Program-made: the position numbers and the translations under genes
Assembly (NCBI RefSeq): GCF_018623035.1
Contig: NZ_CP076023.1
Location: 3,286,001-3,350,000 of the forward strand
DNA: 64,000 nucleotides
Reading direction: 5' to 3'
Source: Cellulomonas dongxiuzhuiae
GTDB taxonomy: Bacteria > Actinomycetota > Actinomycetes > Actinomycetales > Cellulomonadaceae
Notes under the pieces: model-generated
Told to the model about the DNA's origin: nothing
The model's input: the letters and a program-made list of their open reading frames with translations, nothing else
The model's database searches: none
In this document: positions 15,954 through 24,393 of the stretch, piece by piece
Layout: each line of letters begins with the position of its first letter
How positions within the stretch are numbered: position 1 is the first letter of the stretch

Positions 15954-17417
15954 TCAGGAGGGGTGGGGGGTGCCGTCCGGCTCGTGCCGGGCGTACGCGC
16001 GGCGCGGCAGGCCGTAGGCGAGGTCGACGGCGGTCTCGAGCGCCTCGTCGAGGTCGAGCCGGTGCTCGACGACGAGCCGCGCGAGGAAGCCCGCGTCGAT
16101 GCGACGCGACAGGTCGTGCCGCGCCGGGATGGACAGGAACGCGCGGGTGTCGTCGACGAAGCCCGTCGTGTTGGCGAACCCGGCCGTGTCGGTGACCGCC
16201 TCCCGGAACCGGCGCATGCCGTCGGGGCTGTCGAGGAACCACCAGGGCGCCCCCAGGCGCAGCGCCGGGTACACGCCCGCCAGCGGCGCGAGCTCGCGGC
16301 TGAACGTGTCCTCGTCGAGGGTGAACACCACGAGGCGCAGGCCGGGGTGGTGGCCGAAGGCCGTCAGGAGCGGACGCAGCGCGTGGACGTACTCGGTCGC
16401 GACGGGGATGTCGTAGCCCACGTCGTGCCCGCGGGACGCCATGACGTGCGGGTCGTGGTCGCGCAGCGCACCCGGGTGCAGCTGCATGACCAGACCGTCC
16501 TGCGTCGACATGCGCGCCATCTCGAACAGCATGTGGGCGGAGAAAGCGCGCGCCGCGGCGGGGTCCACGTCGCCCCGCAGCGCGGAGGCGAAGACGGCCG
16601 AGGCGTCGGTCTCGGACATCGGCGTCGTGTCGGCCAGCAGGTGGCCGTGGTCGGTGGCGCGTGCGCCCGCCTCGACGAACGCCCAGCGGCGGGTCTCGAG
16701 CGCCCGCAGGAAGTCCCGGTACGACCCGACGGGCACCCCGGCCCGCTCCCCCAGCAGCGCCACGTCGTCGGCCCAGCCCGGGCGGTCGACGTGCAGCACC
16801 GCGTCCGGCCGGAAGGTCGGGACGACCCGCTCACCCCAGCCGCGGGTGGCGAGGTCGGCGTGGTCGGCCAGGTCCGCCGACGCCGGGTCGGTCGTCGCGA
16901 TGATCTCGATGCCGAACCGGTCGAGCAGCGCCAGCGGGCGGAAGCCCGGCTCGCGCAGGCGCTCGGCGACCGTGTCGTAGGCGGCGTCCGCCGTGGCCGC
17001 CGAGAGCCGCTCGGTCACACCGAGCACCTCGACGAGCACGTGCTCCAGCCAGAAGCGCGTCGGCGTCCCGCGGAACAGGTGCCAGTGGGCGGCGAACGTC
17101 CGCCAGATCTCGCGCGGGTCGCTCTCGACCGCACCGCCGTCGCGTCGCGGCACGCCCAGCGCGTCGTGCGGGACGCCCTGCGACACGAGCATGCGCACGA
17201 GGTAGTGGTCGGGGACGACGAGCAGCGAGGCGGGGTCGCCGAAGGCCTCGTCGCGGGCCAGCACGCCCGCGTCGACGTGGCCGTGCATCGAGACGATCGG
17301 CAGGTGCGCCGTCGCCTCGAGGATCTGCCGGGCGACCGGTCGGGTCACGGGGTCGGCCGGCAGCGCGCGGTCGGGGTGCAGCGCCCAGCCGGGAGCAGCG
17401 GCTGCGGGGTCGGGCAT
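15954..17417 (-). CDS. uxaC: glucuronate/galacturonate isomerase (uronate isomerase)
   Basis: A 487-residue enzyme of the amidohydrolase superfamily that converts D-glucuronate to D-fructuronate and D-galacturonate to D-tagaturonate. The metal-binding H-x-H is in SMHGHVDAG (His45, His47). The segments GTPTRFWLEHVL, GVPVGSYRDFL, YDIPVATEYVHALRP and PALRLGAPWWF are the conserved family blocks. The ATG at 17417 follows a strong GGAGGAT, so longer in-frame starts are rejected. It is divergent from the lacI-uxuB pair, with a near-perfect operator between them. The next step, fructuronate reduction, is encoded by uxuB; mannonate dehydratase and KDG kinase are not in the window. Confidence 0.93.
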   Translation of the reverse strand: MPDPAAAAPGWALHPDRALPADPVTRPVARQILEATAHLPIVSMHGHVDAGVLARDEAFGDPASLLVVPDHYLVRMLVSQGVPHDALGVPRRDGGAVESDPREIWRTFAAHWHLFRGTPTRFWLEHVLVEVLGVTERLSAATADAAYDTVAERLREPGFRPLALLDRFGIEIIATTDPASADLADHADLATRGWGERVVPTFRPDAVLHVDRPGWADDVALLGERAGVPVGSYRDFLRALETRRWAFVEAGARATDHGHLLADTTPMSETDASAVFASALRGDVDPAAARAFSAHMLFEMARMSTQDGLVMQLHPGALRDHDPHVMASRGHDVGYDIPVATEYVHALRPLLTAFGHHPGLRLVVFTLDEDTFSRELAPLAGVYPALRLGAPWWFLDSPDGMRRFREAVTDTAGFANTTGFVDDTRAFLSIPARHDLSRRIDAGFLARLVVEHRLDLDEALETAVDLAYGLPRRAYARHEPDGTPHPS

Positions 17418-17580
17418 GGGATCCTCCAGCGCCGGGCCGCGGCAGCGCGGCGTGGCGCTGCGGCGGTGCGGACGACGGGGGTCGCCCACCTCGGTGAATA
17501 CGTTTGCAGACCGACCCTGCCACCCGTGTGCCGCCGATGCAAGAACGGTCGGTCCCCGTTGCCCAGGCTGGTCGGACCGT

Positions 17581-17598
17581 GATGAAATCGGTTTCATC
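17581..17598. promoter_or_regulatory. LacI-type operator GATGAAATCGGTTTCATC
   Basis: An 18-bp inverted repeat with a single mismatched base pair, centred on CG, between uxaC and the lacI-uxuB genes. It begins 55 bp upstream of the regulator start at 17653, a typical position for autoregulation. A further half-site, ACGTTTGC (17501-17508), lies closer to uxaC. Confidence 0.7.
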
Positions 17599-17652
17599 GC
17601 ATGTCCGCCCCCGCCCGCCCGGCGTCCGGCACCCGACGCGACAGGAGCTCCC

Positions 17653-18639
17653 ATGGCCGTCACGCTGCGCGACGTCGCACGTGCCGCCGGTGTCTCCGCC
17701 GCGACGGCCTCGCGCGCGCTGTCCGCCCCCGACCTCGTCGCCCCCGAGCGCCGCGAGCTCGTCCGTCGCGTGGCCCGCGAGCTCGGCTACCGGCCCAACC
17801 GGGCGGCGCGCGAGCTCATCACCGGCCGCAGCGGCTACCTCTGCCTCCTCGTGCCCGACCTGGAGAACCCCTTCTTCGCGGCCGTCGCCAAGGCCGTGCA
17901 GTCCCGCGCCCGCGCGTCGGGCCACGCGGTCGTCGTCGCCGACGCCGAGGAGGACCCGCTGCTCGAGGCCGAGCTCGTCGCGCAGCTCGGCGCGCAGGCC
18001 GACGGCGTCCTGCTGTGCTCGCCCCGCATGTCGGACGACCACCTCGCCGCGGTCGCCGCCGACGGACGCCCCGTGCTGCTCGTCAACCGCGAGGGAGCCG
18101 GGGTGCCCTCGGTCGTCGTCGACAACCGCGACGGCGTGCGGCAGGCCGTGCGGCACCTGCACGCCCTCGGCCACCGCCGGATCGCCTACGCGGGCGGACC
18201 CGCCGGGTCGTGGTCCGACGCCCGTCGTCGCGACGGGCTGCAGTCGCTCGGCCCCGACGTCGAGGTGCTCGACCTCGGGGCGCACCCGCCGGCCTTCGCC
18301 GGAGGCGTCGGAGCCGCCGACCTGGCCGTCGCGAGCGGCGCGACGGCGGTCCTGGCCCACAACGACCTCATGGCCCTCGGCCTCATCGACCGGCTGCGCG
18401 CGCGTGGCGTACGGGTCCCCGACGACATGTCGGTGGTGGGGTTCGACGACGTCCCGGTCGCGACCCTGGTGAACCCCGCGCTCACGACGGTCGCGATGCC
18501 CCTGGCACGCCTGGGCCGGACCGCCGTCGACCTGCTCCTCGTCCCCCGCGAGCCCGGGGCCCCCACCACCGTCCTGCCCGTCGAGCTCGTGGTGCGTGGC
18601 ACCACCGCGCCACCACCCCAGAACTCGGAGCCCCGATGA
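17653..18639 (+). CDS. LacI-family regulator of the hexuronate genes
   Basis: A 328-residue LacI-family protein. The helix-turn-helix (LRDVARAAGVSAATASRALS) opens within five residues of the ATG, followed by the LGYRPNRAARELITGRSG hinge. The C-terminal effector domain includes VPDDMSVVGFDDVPVATL. AGGAG precedes the ATG by five bases. Its stop overlaps the uxuB start (ATGA), and uxaC is transcribed divergently, so it is very probably the uronate-responsive repressor of this small regulon, acting at 17581-17598. The effector is inferred from context. Confidence 0.92.
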   Translation: MAVTLRDVARAAGVSAATASRALSAPDLVAPERRELVRRVARELGYRPNRAARELITGRSGYLCLLVPDLENPFFAAVAKAVQSRARASGHAVVVADAEEDPLLEAELVAQLGAQADGVLLCSPRMSDDHLAAVAADGRPVLLVNREGAGVPSVVVDNRDGVRQAVRHLHALGHRRIAYAGGPAGSWSDARRRDGLQSLGPDVEVLDLGAHPPAFAGGVGAADLAVASGATAVLAHNDLMALGLIDRLRARGVRVPDDMSVVGFDDVPVATLVNPALTTVAMPLARLGRTAVDLLLVPREPGAPTTVLPVELVVRGTTAPPPQNSEPR

Positions 18640-20144
18640 CCCTGCCCCGCCTGTCCGCCGCCACCTGGGCGGACCGCGCCGCCCGCGGCCTCCCCGACGA
18701 GGTCCGCGGACCGGCGGTCGACCCCGCCACGCTGACGATCGGCCAGGTGCACCTGGGCATCGGCGCCTTCCACCGCGCCCACCAGGCCGTGTGCGCCGAG
18801 GACGCGGCCGCCGCGACCGGTGAGACCGGCTGGGGGCTGCTCGGCGTCACGCAGCGCAGCGCGCGGGTCGCCGACCAGCTGGGACCGCAGGACGGCCTGT
18901 ACGGCGTCCTGACGACGGGCGCGGACGCCACGTCCCTGCGGGTCGTCGGCGCGGTCCGCGGCGTCGCCTTCCCGGGGCGTGACACCGCCCTCGTGCTCGA
19001 CACCGTCGCGGCGCCGACGACGCACGTCGTGAGCCTCACGGTCACCGAGAAGGGCTACCGCCGCGCGCCCGACGGCCGGCTCGACACCGCGGCGCACGAC
19101 GTGGCGGCGGACCTGGCGTCGGCGACCGGCGAGCTCCGCCACGACGACGACGCCGCGACGCTGACACCCATCGGCCTGCTCGTGCGCGGGCTCGTGCGGC
19201 GGCACCGCACGTCGGGCGCTCCCCTGACCGTGGTCAGCTGCGACAACCTCACCGACAACGGCGCCGTGCTCGCGGGCCTGGTCACGCAGGCGCTGGCCGC
19301 CGTCCCGGGGTCGGACGACGTCGCCGCGTGGGTCGCCTCCTGCGTCCGGTTCCCCTCCAGCATGGTCGACCGGATCGTGCCGGCGACGAGCGGCGCCCAC
19401 CGCGCCGAGGCCGAGGCTCTGCTGGGGCTGCACGACGAGGCGCTCGTCGCCGGTGAGCCCTACTTCCAGTGGGTGGTCGAGGACGACTTCGCCGGTCCGC
19501 GGCCCGCGTGGGAGCACGCCGGTGCGACGTTCACGCACGACGTCGCACCCTTCGAGCGGGCCAAGCTGCGCATCCTCAACGCGACGCACTCGACGCTGGC
19601 GTACCACGGGGCGCTGCGCGGCTACGCGACCATCGCCGAGGCCGTCGCCGACCCGGACCTGGAGGCGCTCGTCCGTGCGCTCGTCGACGAGGACGTGCTG
19701 CCCACGCTCGTCGCGCCCGACGGCCTGGACCTGCCCGCCTACCGCGACGAGGTGCTGCACCGCTTTGCCAACCCCCGCACCGGGCACACGACCCTGCAGG
19801 TCGCGATGGACGGCTCGCAGAAGCTGCCCGTGCGGCTGCTCGGGACCGTCGCCGACCGGCTCGCGGCCGGCAGCGTGCCGCACGCGGCCGCGCGCGCGGT
19901 CGCGGGCTGGGTCGCCTACCTGCGCGCCACGACGACGGGCGAGCTCGTCGTGGCCGGCCGCCGCGTGACGCTCGACGACCCGCTGGCCGCCCTCCTGGCC
20001 GATGCGGTGACCGGCCCGGACCCCACCGACCGGGTCCTCGCGCTGCGTGAGGTCTTCCCCGAGCAGGTCGCGGCGTCGAGCGCGTTCCGCGACGCGGTGC
20101 GAGCGGAGCTGCGCGACCTGACCCCGGCAGCGGCCGTGCGCTGA
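18636..20144 (+). CDS. uxuB: D-mannonate oxidoreductase (fructuronate reductase), long-chain polyol dehydrogenase family
   Basis: A 502-residue NAD-dependent enzyme that would reduce D-fructuronate to D-mannonate. The N-terminal segment VHLGIGAFHRAHQA is the diagnostic nucleotide-binding start of this family. The catalytic block KLRILNATHSTLAYHG places Lys310, Asn315 and His318. SSMVDRIVPATS and QKLPVRLLGT are further family signatures. Mannitol dehydrogenase and tagaturonate reductase are close relatives, but linkage with uxaC and the length favour UxuB. The ATG overlaps the regulator's stop by four bases, so the two are translationally coupled. Confidence 0.9.
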   Translation: MTLPRLSAATWADRAARGLPDEVRGPAVDPATLTIGQVHLGIGAFHRAHQAVCAEDAAAATGETGWGLLGVTQRSARVADQLGPQDGLYGVLTTGADATSLRVVGAVRGVAFPGRDTALVLDTVAAPTTHVVSLTVTEKGYRRAPDGRLDTAAHDVAADLASATGELRHDDDAATLTPIGLLVRGLVRRHRTSGAPLTVVSCDNLTDNGAVLAGLVTQALAAVPGSDDVAAWVASCVRFPSSMVDRIVPATSGAHRAEAEALLGLHDEALVAGEPYFQWVVEDDFAGPRPAWEHAGATFTHDVAPFERAKLRILNATHSTLAYHGALRGYATIAEAVADPDLEALVRALVDEDVLPTLVAPDGLDLPAYRDEVLHRFANPRTGHTTLQVAMDGSQKLPVRLLGTVADRLAAGSVPHAAARAVAGWVAYLRATTTGELVVAGRRVTLDDPLAALLADAVTGPDPTDRVLALREVFPEQVAASSAFRDAVRAELRDLTPAAAVR

Positions 20145-20235
20145 GGAGCATGGCGGCTCCCACGCGCCACGACACAGCCGGCATCCAGGAAGCTCGCGGA
20201 AAAGGTCGAAAACCGGGCACACCGGACCCCCGGTT

Positions 20236-20246
20236 GCTGGTTCACT
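20236..20246 (+). repeat. Conserved block GCTGGTTCACT upstream of lipoprotein 1
   Basis: GCTGGTTCACT ends seven bases before the GTG start. The same 11 bases recur at the same distance from the paralogous gene's start. Neither gene has a recognisable ribosome site, so TTCACT may be the -10 box of a leaderless transcript. This is inference. Confidence 0.5.
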
Positions 20247-20253
20247 ACTCGCC

Positions 20254-20799
20254 GTGACCACGCGATCCTTCCGCTTCCTGACCGCCCCCGTGCTCGCCGT
20301 CGCGCTCGCGGCGGCCCTCACCGGCTGCGGCGTCCTCGACTCCGTCCTGGGTGACAGCCCCGAGCCCGCGCAGCGCGACGAGCCCGGCGGTGAGATCACC
20401 GCCTCGGCCGAGGCCGACGTCTTCTCCCTGCAGCTCGGCGACTGCTTCGACTACGCAGCCCTGTCCGAGGCGACGGAGATCTCCTCGGTGTCGACCATCC
20501 CGTGCGGTGACCCGCACGACGCGGAGATCTACGCCGAGACCACCCTCACCGAGGAGCAGTTCCAGTCCGACCTGGCCCTGACGACCGCCGGGGACACCGA
20601 GACACCGACCGTCGCGGACCAGTTCTGCTACGACGCCTTCGCGGGCTTCGTCGGCAAGGCCTACGAGGAGTCCACCCTCGACTACACCCTCTTCTCCCCC
20701 TCCGAGGAGGGTTGGGAGCAGGGCGACGACGTCGTCCAGTGCATCGTCCTGCACCCGGACGGCGGGTTCACGGGGTCGATGCGCGACTCCACGCTCTGA
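20254..20799 (+). CDS. septum-formation-family (DUF-type) lipoprotein, copy 1
   Basis: A 181-residue predicted lipoprotein: the signal peptide ends in LTGC with Cys25, followed by an acidic linker. The mature part has four Cys residues in LGDCFDY, STIPCGDPHDAE, QFCYDAF and VVQCIVLHP. The pattern V-x-x-x-x-GDCF...V-x-C-x-x-PH-x-A-E matches the Septum_form domain family of actinobacterial membrane proteins. It probably folds outside the membrane with two disulfides. Function is not established; the family name comes from a mycobacterial septation-associated protein. The copy at 20976 is nearly identical over the mature region, so this is a recent tandem duplication. Confidence 0.82.
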   Translation: MTTRSFRFLTAPVLAVALAAALTGCGVLDSVLGDSPEPAQRDEPGGEITASAEADVFSLQLGDCFDYAALSEATEISSVSTIPCGDPHDAEIYAETTLTEEQFQSDLALTTAGDTETPTVADQFCYDAFAGFVGKAYEESTLDYTLFSPSEEGWEQGDDVVQCIVLHPDGGFTGSMRDSTL

Positions 20800-20957
20800 C
20801 GTCGGCGGCTCCCACCGTCACCCGACCTCGTCACCCCTTCCCGACGGCACCACGCCCGCTCACCGGTCGCCGTCGGGGAGGGTGACGCACCCCACAGCCG
20901 ATTCCCAGGTCTTCATCCCGTCCGGCACGCCCGATCGGTCCGGGACAGGCGCCCGGC

Positions 20958-20968
20958 GCTGGTTCACT
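20958..20968 (+). repeat. Conserved block GCTGGTTCACT upstream of lipoprotein 2
   Basis: Second copy of the 11-base block, again seven bases before the start codon. It shows that the duplicated unit includes the promoter-proximal DNA, while the sequence further upstream has diverged. Confidence 0.5.
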
Positions 20969-20975
20969 GCTCGGC

Positions 20976-21509
20976 ATGAGCCCTCGTCCCCTCCGTTTCC
21001 TGACCGTCCCCCTCCTGGCCGCGACCCTCGCGGCCACCCTCACCGGCTGCGGGATCCTCGGTGACACCGCCGAGCCCGCGCAGCGCGACGAGCCGGGCGG
21101 CGAGATCACCGCATCGGCCGAGGCCGACGTCTTCTCCCTGCAGCTCGGCGACTGCTTCGACTACGCCGCCCTCTCCGAGGCGACCTCGATCTCGTCGGTG
21201 TCGACCATCCCGTGCGGCGACCCGCACGACGCGGAGATCTACGCCGAGACGACCCTCACCGAGGAGCAGTTCCGCTCCGACCTCGCCCTGACGGAGGCCG
21301 CGGACGCCACGACGCCGACCGTCGCCGAGCAGTTCTGCTACGACGCCTTCGCGGGCTTCGTCGGCAAGGCCTACGAGGAGTCCACCCTCGACTACACCCT
21401 CTTCTCCCCCTCCGAAGAGGGCTGGGCGCAGGGCGACGACGTCGTCCAGTGCATCCTCCTGCACCCCGACGCCGACATCACGGGGTCGATGCGCGACTCG
21501 GCGCTCTGA
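20976..21509 (+). CDS. septum-formation-family (DUF-type) lipoprotein, copy 2
   Basis: A 177-residue paralogue of the preceding gene, with the same lipobox (LTGC, Cys25) and the same four mature-region cysteines. The block from AQRDEPGGEITASAEADVFS through the last Cys is almost unchanged, whereas the linker after the lipobox is four residues shorter. It starts with ATG rather than GTG, and again no ribosome site is visible. A hairpin CCCCCGGC/GCCGGGGG at 21520-21548 follows its stop and may terminate transcription. Its last 32 bp overlap the 3' end of the converging thiamine-precursor ABC ATPase gene. Confidence 0.82.
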   Translation: MSPRPLRFLTVPLLAATLAATLTGCGILGDTAEPAQRDEPGGEITASAEADVFSLQLGDCFDYAALSEATSISSVSTIPCGDPHDAEIYAETTLTEEQFRSDLALTEAADATTPTVAEQFCYDAFAGFVGKAYEESTLDYTLFSPSEEGWAQGDDVVQCILLHPDADITGSMRDSAL

Positions 21510-22317
21510 CACCGGGCGTCCCCCGGCCGCCTACCGGCGCGCCGGGGGCGTCCTGCCCGTCGAGGACCCCCAGACCCGCGAGCACCTCGGCCTCGACGCG
21601 CCGGGTCCCGGCGCCTAGGGCTGCCGGGTGCCGCGGGTGCGGGTCGTCCACGACGTGACGGACCGCCACGCGGGCGGGCCGGTCGGACAGGCGCACGACC
21701 TCGTCCGCGAGGGTCACGGCCTCGCGCACGTCGTGGGTCACCATGACGACGGTCCAGCGGTGCGCGGCCCACGTCGCGGCGAGCCAGCGCTGCAGGTGCA
21801 GCCGGGTGAGCGCGTCGAGCGCGCCGAACGGCTCGTCCAGCAGCAGGACGTCGCGGCCCTGCACGACCGTGCGGGCCAGCGCGGCGCGCTGGCGCAAGCC
21901 CCCGGACAGCTCCGAGGGGCGCGCGTCGGCGTGCTCGGCGAGGCCGAACCCGGCGAGCAGGTCCCGCACGCGCGCCCGCGCCTCGCGGCGGCGCAGCCCC
22001 TGCACCTGGAGCCCGAGGGCGACGTTGTCGACGACCGTGCGCCACTCGAGCAGCAGGTCGTCCTGGGGCATCCACGCGGCGTGGCCCGTGGTGCCCGTGA
22101 CGTCGCGCCCGTCGAGCAGCACCTGCCCGCGGTCCGGGTGCCGCAGCCCCGCGACGACGCCCAGCAGCGTGCTCTTGCCGCAGCCCGACGGGCCGACGAC
22201 GCACGTGAAGGAGCCGCGCTCGACGCGCAGGTCGACGCCCGCCAGGACCGCCCGCGGCCCCCCGGGCGCGGGCAGCGCGAGGTGCACGTCGCGGACCTGC
22301 AGCAGCGCGTCACCCAC
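21478..22317 (-). CDS. thiZ: ABC transporter ATP-binding protein of a thiamine-precursor importer
   Basis: A 279-residue NBD of the nitrate/sulfonate/HMP class. Walker A is GPSGCGKST near residue 43, the Q-loop segment is MPQDDLLLEW, the signature is LSGGLRQRAALAR, Walker B is DVLLLDEPFGALD, and the H-loop is MVTHDVREAVTLADEV. The GTG start overlaps the permease 3' end by 8 bp. The last 20 or so residues are Pro/Gly/Arg-rich, extend past the normal family end and run into the converging lipoprotein gene. It is the last gene of the riboswitch-controlled operon thiY-thiX-thiZ. The gene names follow the Bacillus-type formylaminopyrimidine system and reflect the operon's regulation. Confidence 0.85.
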   Translation of the reverse strand: MGDALLQVRDVHLALPAPGGPRAVLAGVDLRVERGSFTCVVGPSGCGKSTLLGVVAGLRHPDRGQVLLDGRDVTGTTGHAAWMPQDDLLLEWRTVVDNVALGLQVQGLRRREARARVRDLLAGFGLAEHADARPSELSGGLRQRAALARTVVQGRDVLLLDEPFGALDALTRLHLQRWLAATWAAHRWTVVMVTHDVREAVTLADEVVRLSDRPARVAVRHVVDDPHPRHPAALGAGTRRVEAEVLAGLGVLDGQDAPGAPVGGRGTPGVRAPSRASTP

Positions 22318-23080
22318 GACGCACCCGCCGGGGCCGCGCCCACGGCACGACCAGGCGCTCGACGCCGCACGTCAGCGCGTACAGGACGAGCGTGAGCGCG
22401 GCGCACACCCCGACCGCGGCGAGGACGAGGTCGGTGCGGAACGCCGCGCGCTGCATCGTCATGTAGGTGCCCAGCCCCTGCACGGCGCCCGCGTACTCCG
22501 CGACCACGGCGCCGACCACCGCGTACGTCACGGCGATGCGCAGGGCCGTGAAGAAGCGCGGCATCGCGGCGGGCAGGCGCACGTGCACGAACTCCTGCCG
22601 GCGGCTCGCCCCCATCGTCGCCAGCAGCGCCGACGCGCCGGGGCCGGCCGCCGCGAACCCCTCGACCAGGCCCAGCGCGACCGGGAAGAACGTCACGAGC
22701 GTCACGACGAGGACCTTGGGCGCCAGCCCGAACCCGAACCACAGCACCAGCAGCGGCGCGACGACGAGCACGGGCACGGTCTGCGACGCGACCAGCAGCG
22801 GCACGACGCCCGCCCGCAGGCGCGGCAGCCGGTCGAGCGTCACGGCGAGCGCCCCCGCGACCACCACCGAGACCGCGAACCCCACGAGCGTCACCGTGAG
22901 CGTCGCGCCCGTGTGCCCCGCCAGGGTCTCGCGGTGGGTCCACGCCTGCTGCGCGACCCGCGCCGGCGACGGCAGCAGGCGGGGCGCCACGCCGCCCGTC
23001 GCGACGACGACCTGCCAGGCCGCGAGCAGCGCGAGGACGCCCAGGCCCACGGGGGCCAGCCGCCCGGGCGTGCCCGTCAC
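22310..23080 (-). CDS. thiX: ABC transporter permease of a thiamine-precursor importer
   Basis: A 256-residue membrane protein with about six transmembrane helices. It starts with a helix at LGVLALLAAWQVVVATGG and the family's LLPSPARV motif. The coupling loop is MGASRRQEFVHVRLPAAMP, characteristic of SsuC/TauC/ThiX permeases. The GTG at 23080 overlaps the stop of the binding-protein gene (GTGA), which fixes the start against a longer open frame. It forms the membrane part of the importer with ThiZ and ThiY. Confidence 0.87.
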   Translation of the reverse strand: MTGTPGRLAPVGLGVLALLAAWQVVVATGGVAPRLLPSPARVAQQAWTHRETLAGHTGATLTVTLVGFAVSVVVAGALAVTLDRLPRLRAGVVPLLVASQTVPVLVVAPLLVLWFGFGLAPKVLVVTLVTFFPVALGLVEGFAAAGPGASALLATMGASRRQEFVHVRLPAAMPRFFTALRIAVTYAVVGAVVAEYAGAVQGLGTYMTMQRAAFRTDLVLAAVGVCAALTLVLYALTCGVERLVVPWARPRRVRRG

Positions 23081-24102
23081 GACCCGCCGCCGAGGTCGAC
23101 GTGGTAGGTCGCCCAGTCGGGGCGACGCGTCAGCGGCTCGCCGTCCGGGCCGCTGAGCAGCCCCTGGTCGAACAGGAAGTCGCCGTACCCCGCGAGCTGT
23201 GCGGTGTCGATGCCGCCGACCGTGCCGTCGTCGGCGCGCATGTAGTCGCGCGCGAGCAGGCGCTGGCTCTCCACCACCATGGCGGGGTCCGCGAACGCGT
23301 CGGGGTGCGCGGCGACGAGGATCTCCGCGGCCTCGTCCGGGTGGTCCGCCGCGTACGCGTAGCCCCGGCGCAGCGCGTCGACGAACGCGGCCGCCGCCTG
23401 GGGCTCCTCGGCCACCCAGGACCGACGGGCGTCGACGAGCACCGCGTACGCGTCGGGGAACCCGTAGTCGGTGTACCGGAAGTACCGCAGCGGCGTCCCC
23501 AGCCGCTGCGCCTCGAGCCCCTCCCACGCGACGAACGGGATCGCGACGTCGGCCTCCCCCGCGTACAGCGCGGCGTACGCGCTGGTCCCCAGGGTGACCG
23601 ACGTGAGATCACCGCGGCCGCCGTCGGCGCGGATCACCGCCTGCAGCAGCGGCACCTCCGCGGGGCCGCCGAACCCGGCGTAGACGCGCCCGTCGAGGTC
23701 GCGGGGCCGGGTGATCGTCGTGTCGTCGGCGCGCACGCCGATCGCCGACGCCCAGTGCTGCAGCGGCGCGAGCACCGCGACCACGTCGGCACCGGCCGCC
23801 TGCGCGAGGACGGAGTCGCCGTGGAAGCTGATGCCCGCCTCGGCGGCGCCGGCGTCGATGAGCGCGTCGGGCTGGACGGCTGTGGAGGGCAGCACCTGGA
23901 CGTCGAGGCCCGCGTCGTCGAACCAGCCCTTGGCGAGGGCGACCTCGAGGCCGGTGTGGTTGGTGTTGGGGGTCCAGTCGAGCGCGAACCGCACGACCGT
24001 GCGGTCGGCTGCGGCGGCGGTGCCGCGTCCGTCGGTACAGGCGGCCGACGCGAGCACGACGGCGATGAGGGCGACGGTCGGGGCGAGACGGGGTCGAGGC
24101 AT
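23077..24102 (-). CDS. thiY: THI5/NMT1-like substrate-binding lipoprotein of a thiamine-precursor importer
   Basis: A 341-residue lipoprotein: the signal peptide ends in LASAAC with Cys22. The mature protein opens with VVRFALDWTPNTNHTGL, the hallmark of NMT1/THI5-like binding proteins. These bind hydroxymethylpyrimidine, formylaminopyrimidine or similar thiamine building blocks. FGGPAEVPLL is another family block in the ligand cleft. The ATG at 24102 follows GGAGACTCCC. It is the first gene after a TPP riboswitch, which strongly supports a thiamine-related substrate over sulfonates or nitrate. Whether the ligand is HMP, FAMP or thiamine itself is not decided by sequence. Confidence 0.9.
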   Translation of the reverse strand: MPRPRLAPTVALIAVVLASAACTDGRGTAAAADRTVVRFALDWTPNTNHTGLEVALAKGWFDDAGLDVQVLPSTAVQPDALIDAGAAEAGISFHGDSVLAQAAGADVVAVLAPLQHWASAIGVRADDTTITRPRDLDGRVYAGFGGPAEVPLLQAVIRADGGRGDLTSVTLGTSAYAALYAGEADVAIPFVAWEGLEAQRLGTPLRYFRYTDYGFPDAYAVLVDARRSWVAEEPQAAAAFVDALRRGYAYAADHPDEAAEILVAAHPDAFADPAMVVESQRLLARDYMRADDGTVGGIDTAQLAGYGDFLFDQGLLSGPDGEPLTRRPDWATYHVDLGGGS

Positions 24103-24298
24103 GGGAGTCTCCGGATGGCCGAGGTGGCGGGGCGTGCGGGCACGGCGCAGCGACGCCACGCGGCCACGGACGTGGGCGCGGGCGCGGGTGGGACCGACGG
24201 GTGCGACCGATGAGGCAGGGACGCGGCGGCGTCAGGTGGCGGCGGGCCCCCGGCGTCGGTGCGGGTGGGCGTGCAGCGGTGGACGCATGGGAGACATG

Positions 24299-24379
24299 CG
24301 CGACATCCCTTCGCTAGTGCGACCTAGATCAGGTTCGACGGGTGTGATCTCAGCCGCTGGTGCGGCACCCCGTGTCACG
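24299..24379 (-). ncRNA. TPP riboswitch (THI element)
   Basis: Read on the minus strand, the RNA contains ACGGGGTGCCG, then GGCTGAGAT, ACACCC, CGAACCTGATCTAGGT and AGCGAAGGGATGT in the correct order. The CUGAGA loop and the ACCUGAUCU segment are the invariant pyrimidine- and pyrophosphate-binding elements of TPP riboswitches. The closing helix P1 pairs GACA (24376-24373) with TGTC (24305-24302). It precedes thiY, so high TPP should switch the importer off. The mechanism (terminator or ribosome-site sequestration) is not clear from the 195-nt stretch between riboswitch and start codon. Confidence 0.95.
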
Positions 24380-24387
24380 ACGCATCG

Positions 24388-24393
24388 ACCCTA
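24388..24393 (-). promoter_or_regulatory. Candidate -10 box TAGGGT for thiYXZ
   Basis: TAGGGT on the minus strand lies about 10 bases before the 5' end of the riboswitch, the right place for transcription to begin just upstream of P1. It fits the actinobacterial TANNNT pattern. No convincing -35 is visible. Confidence 0.4.
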
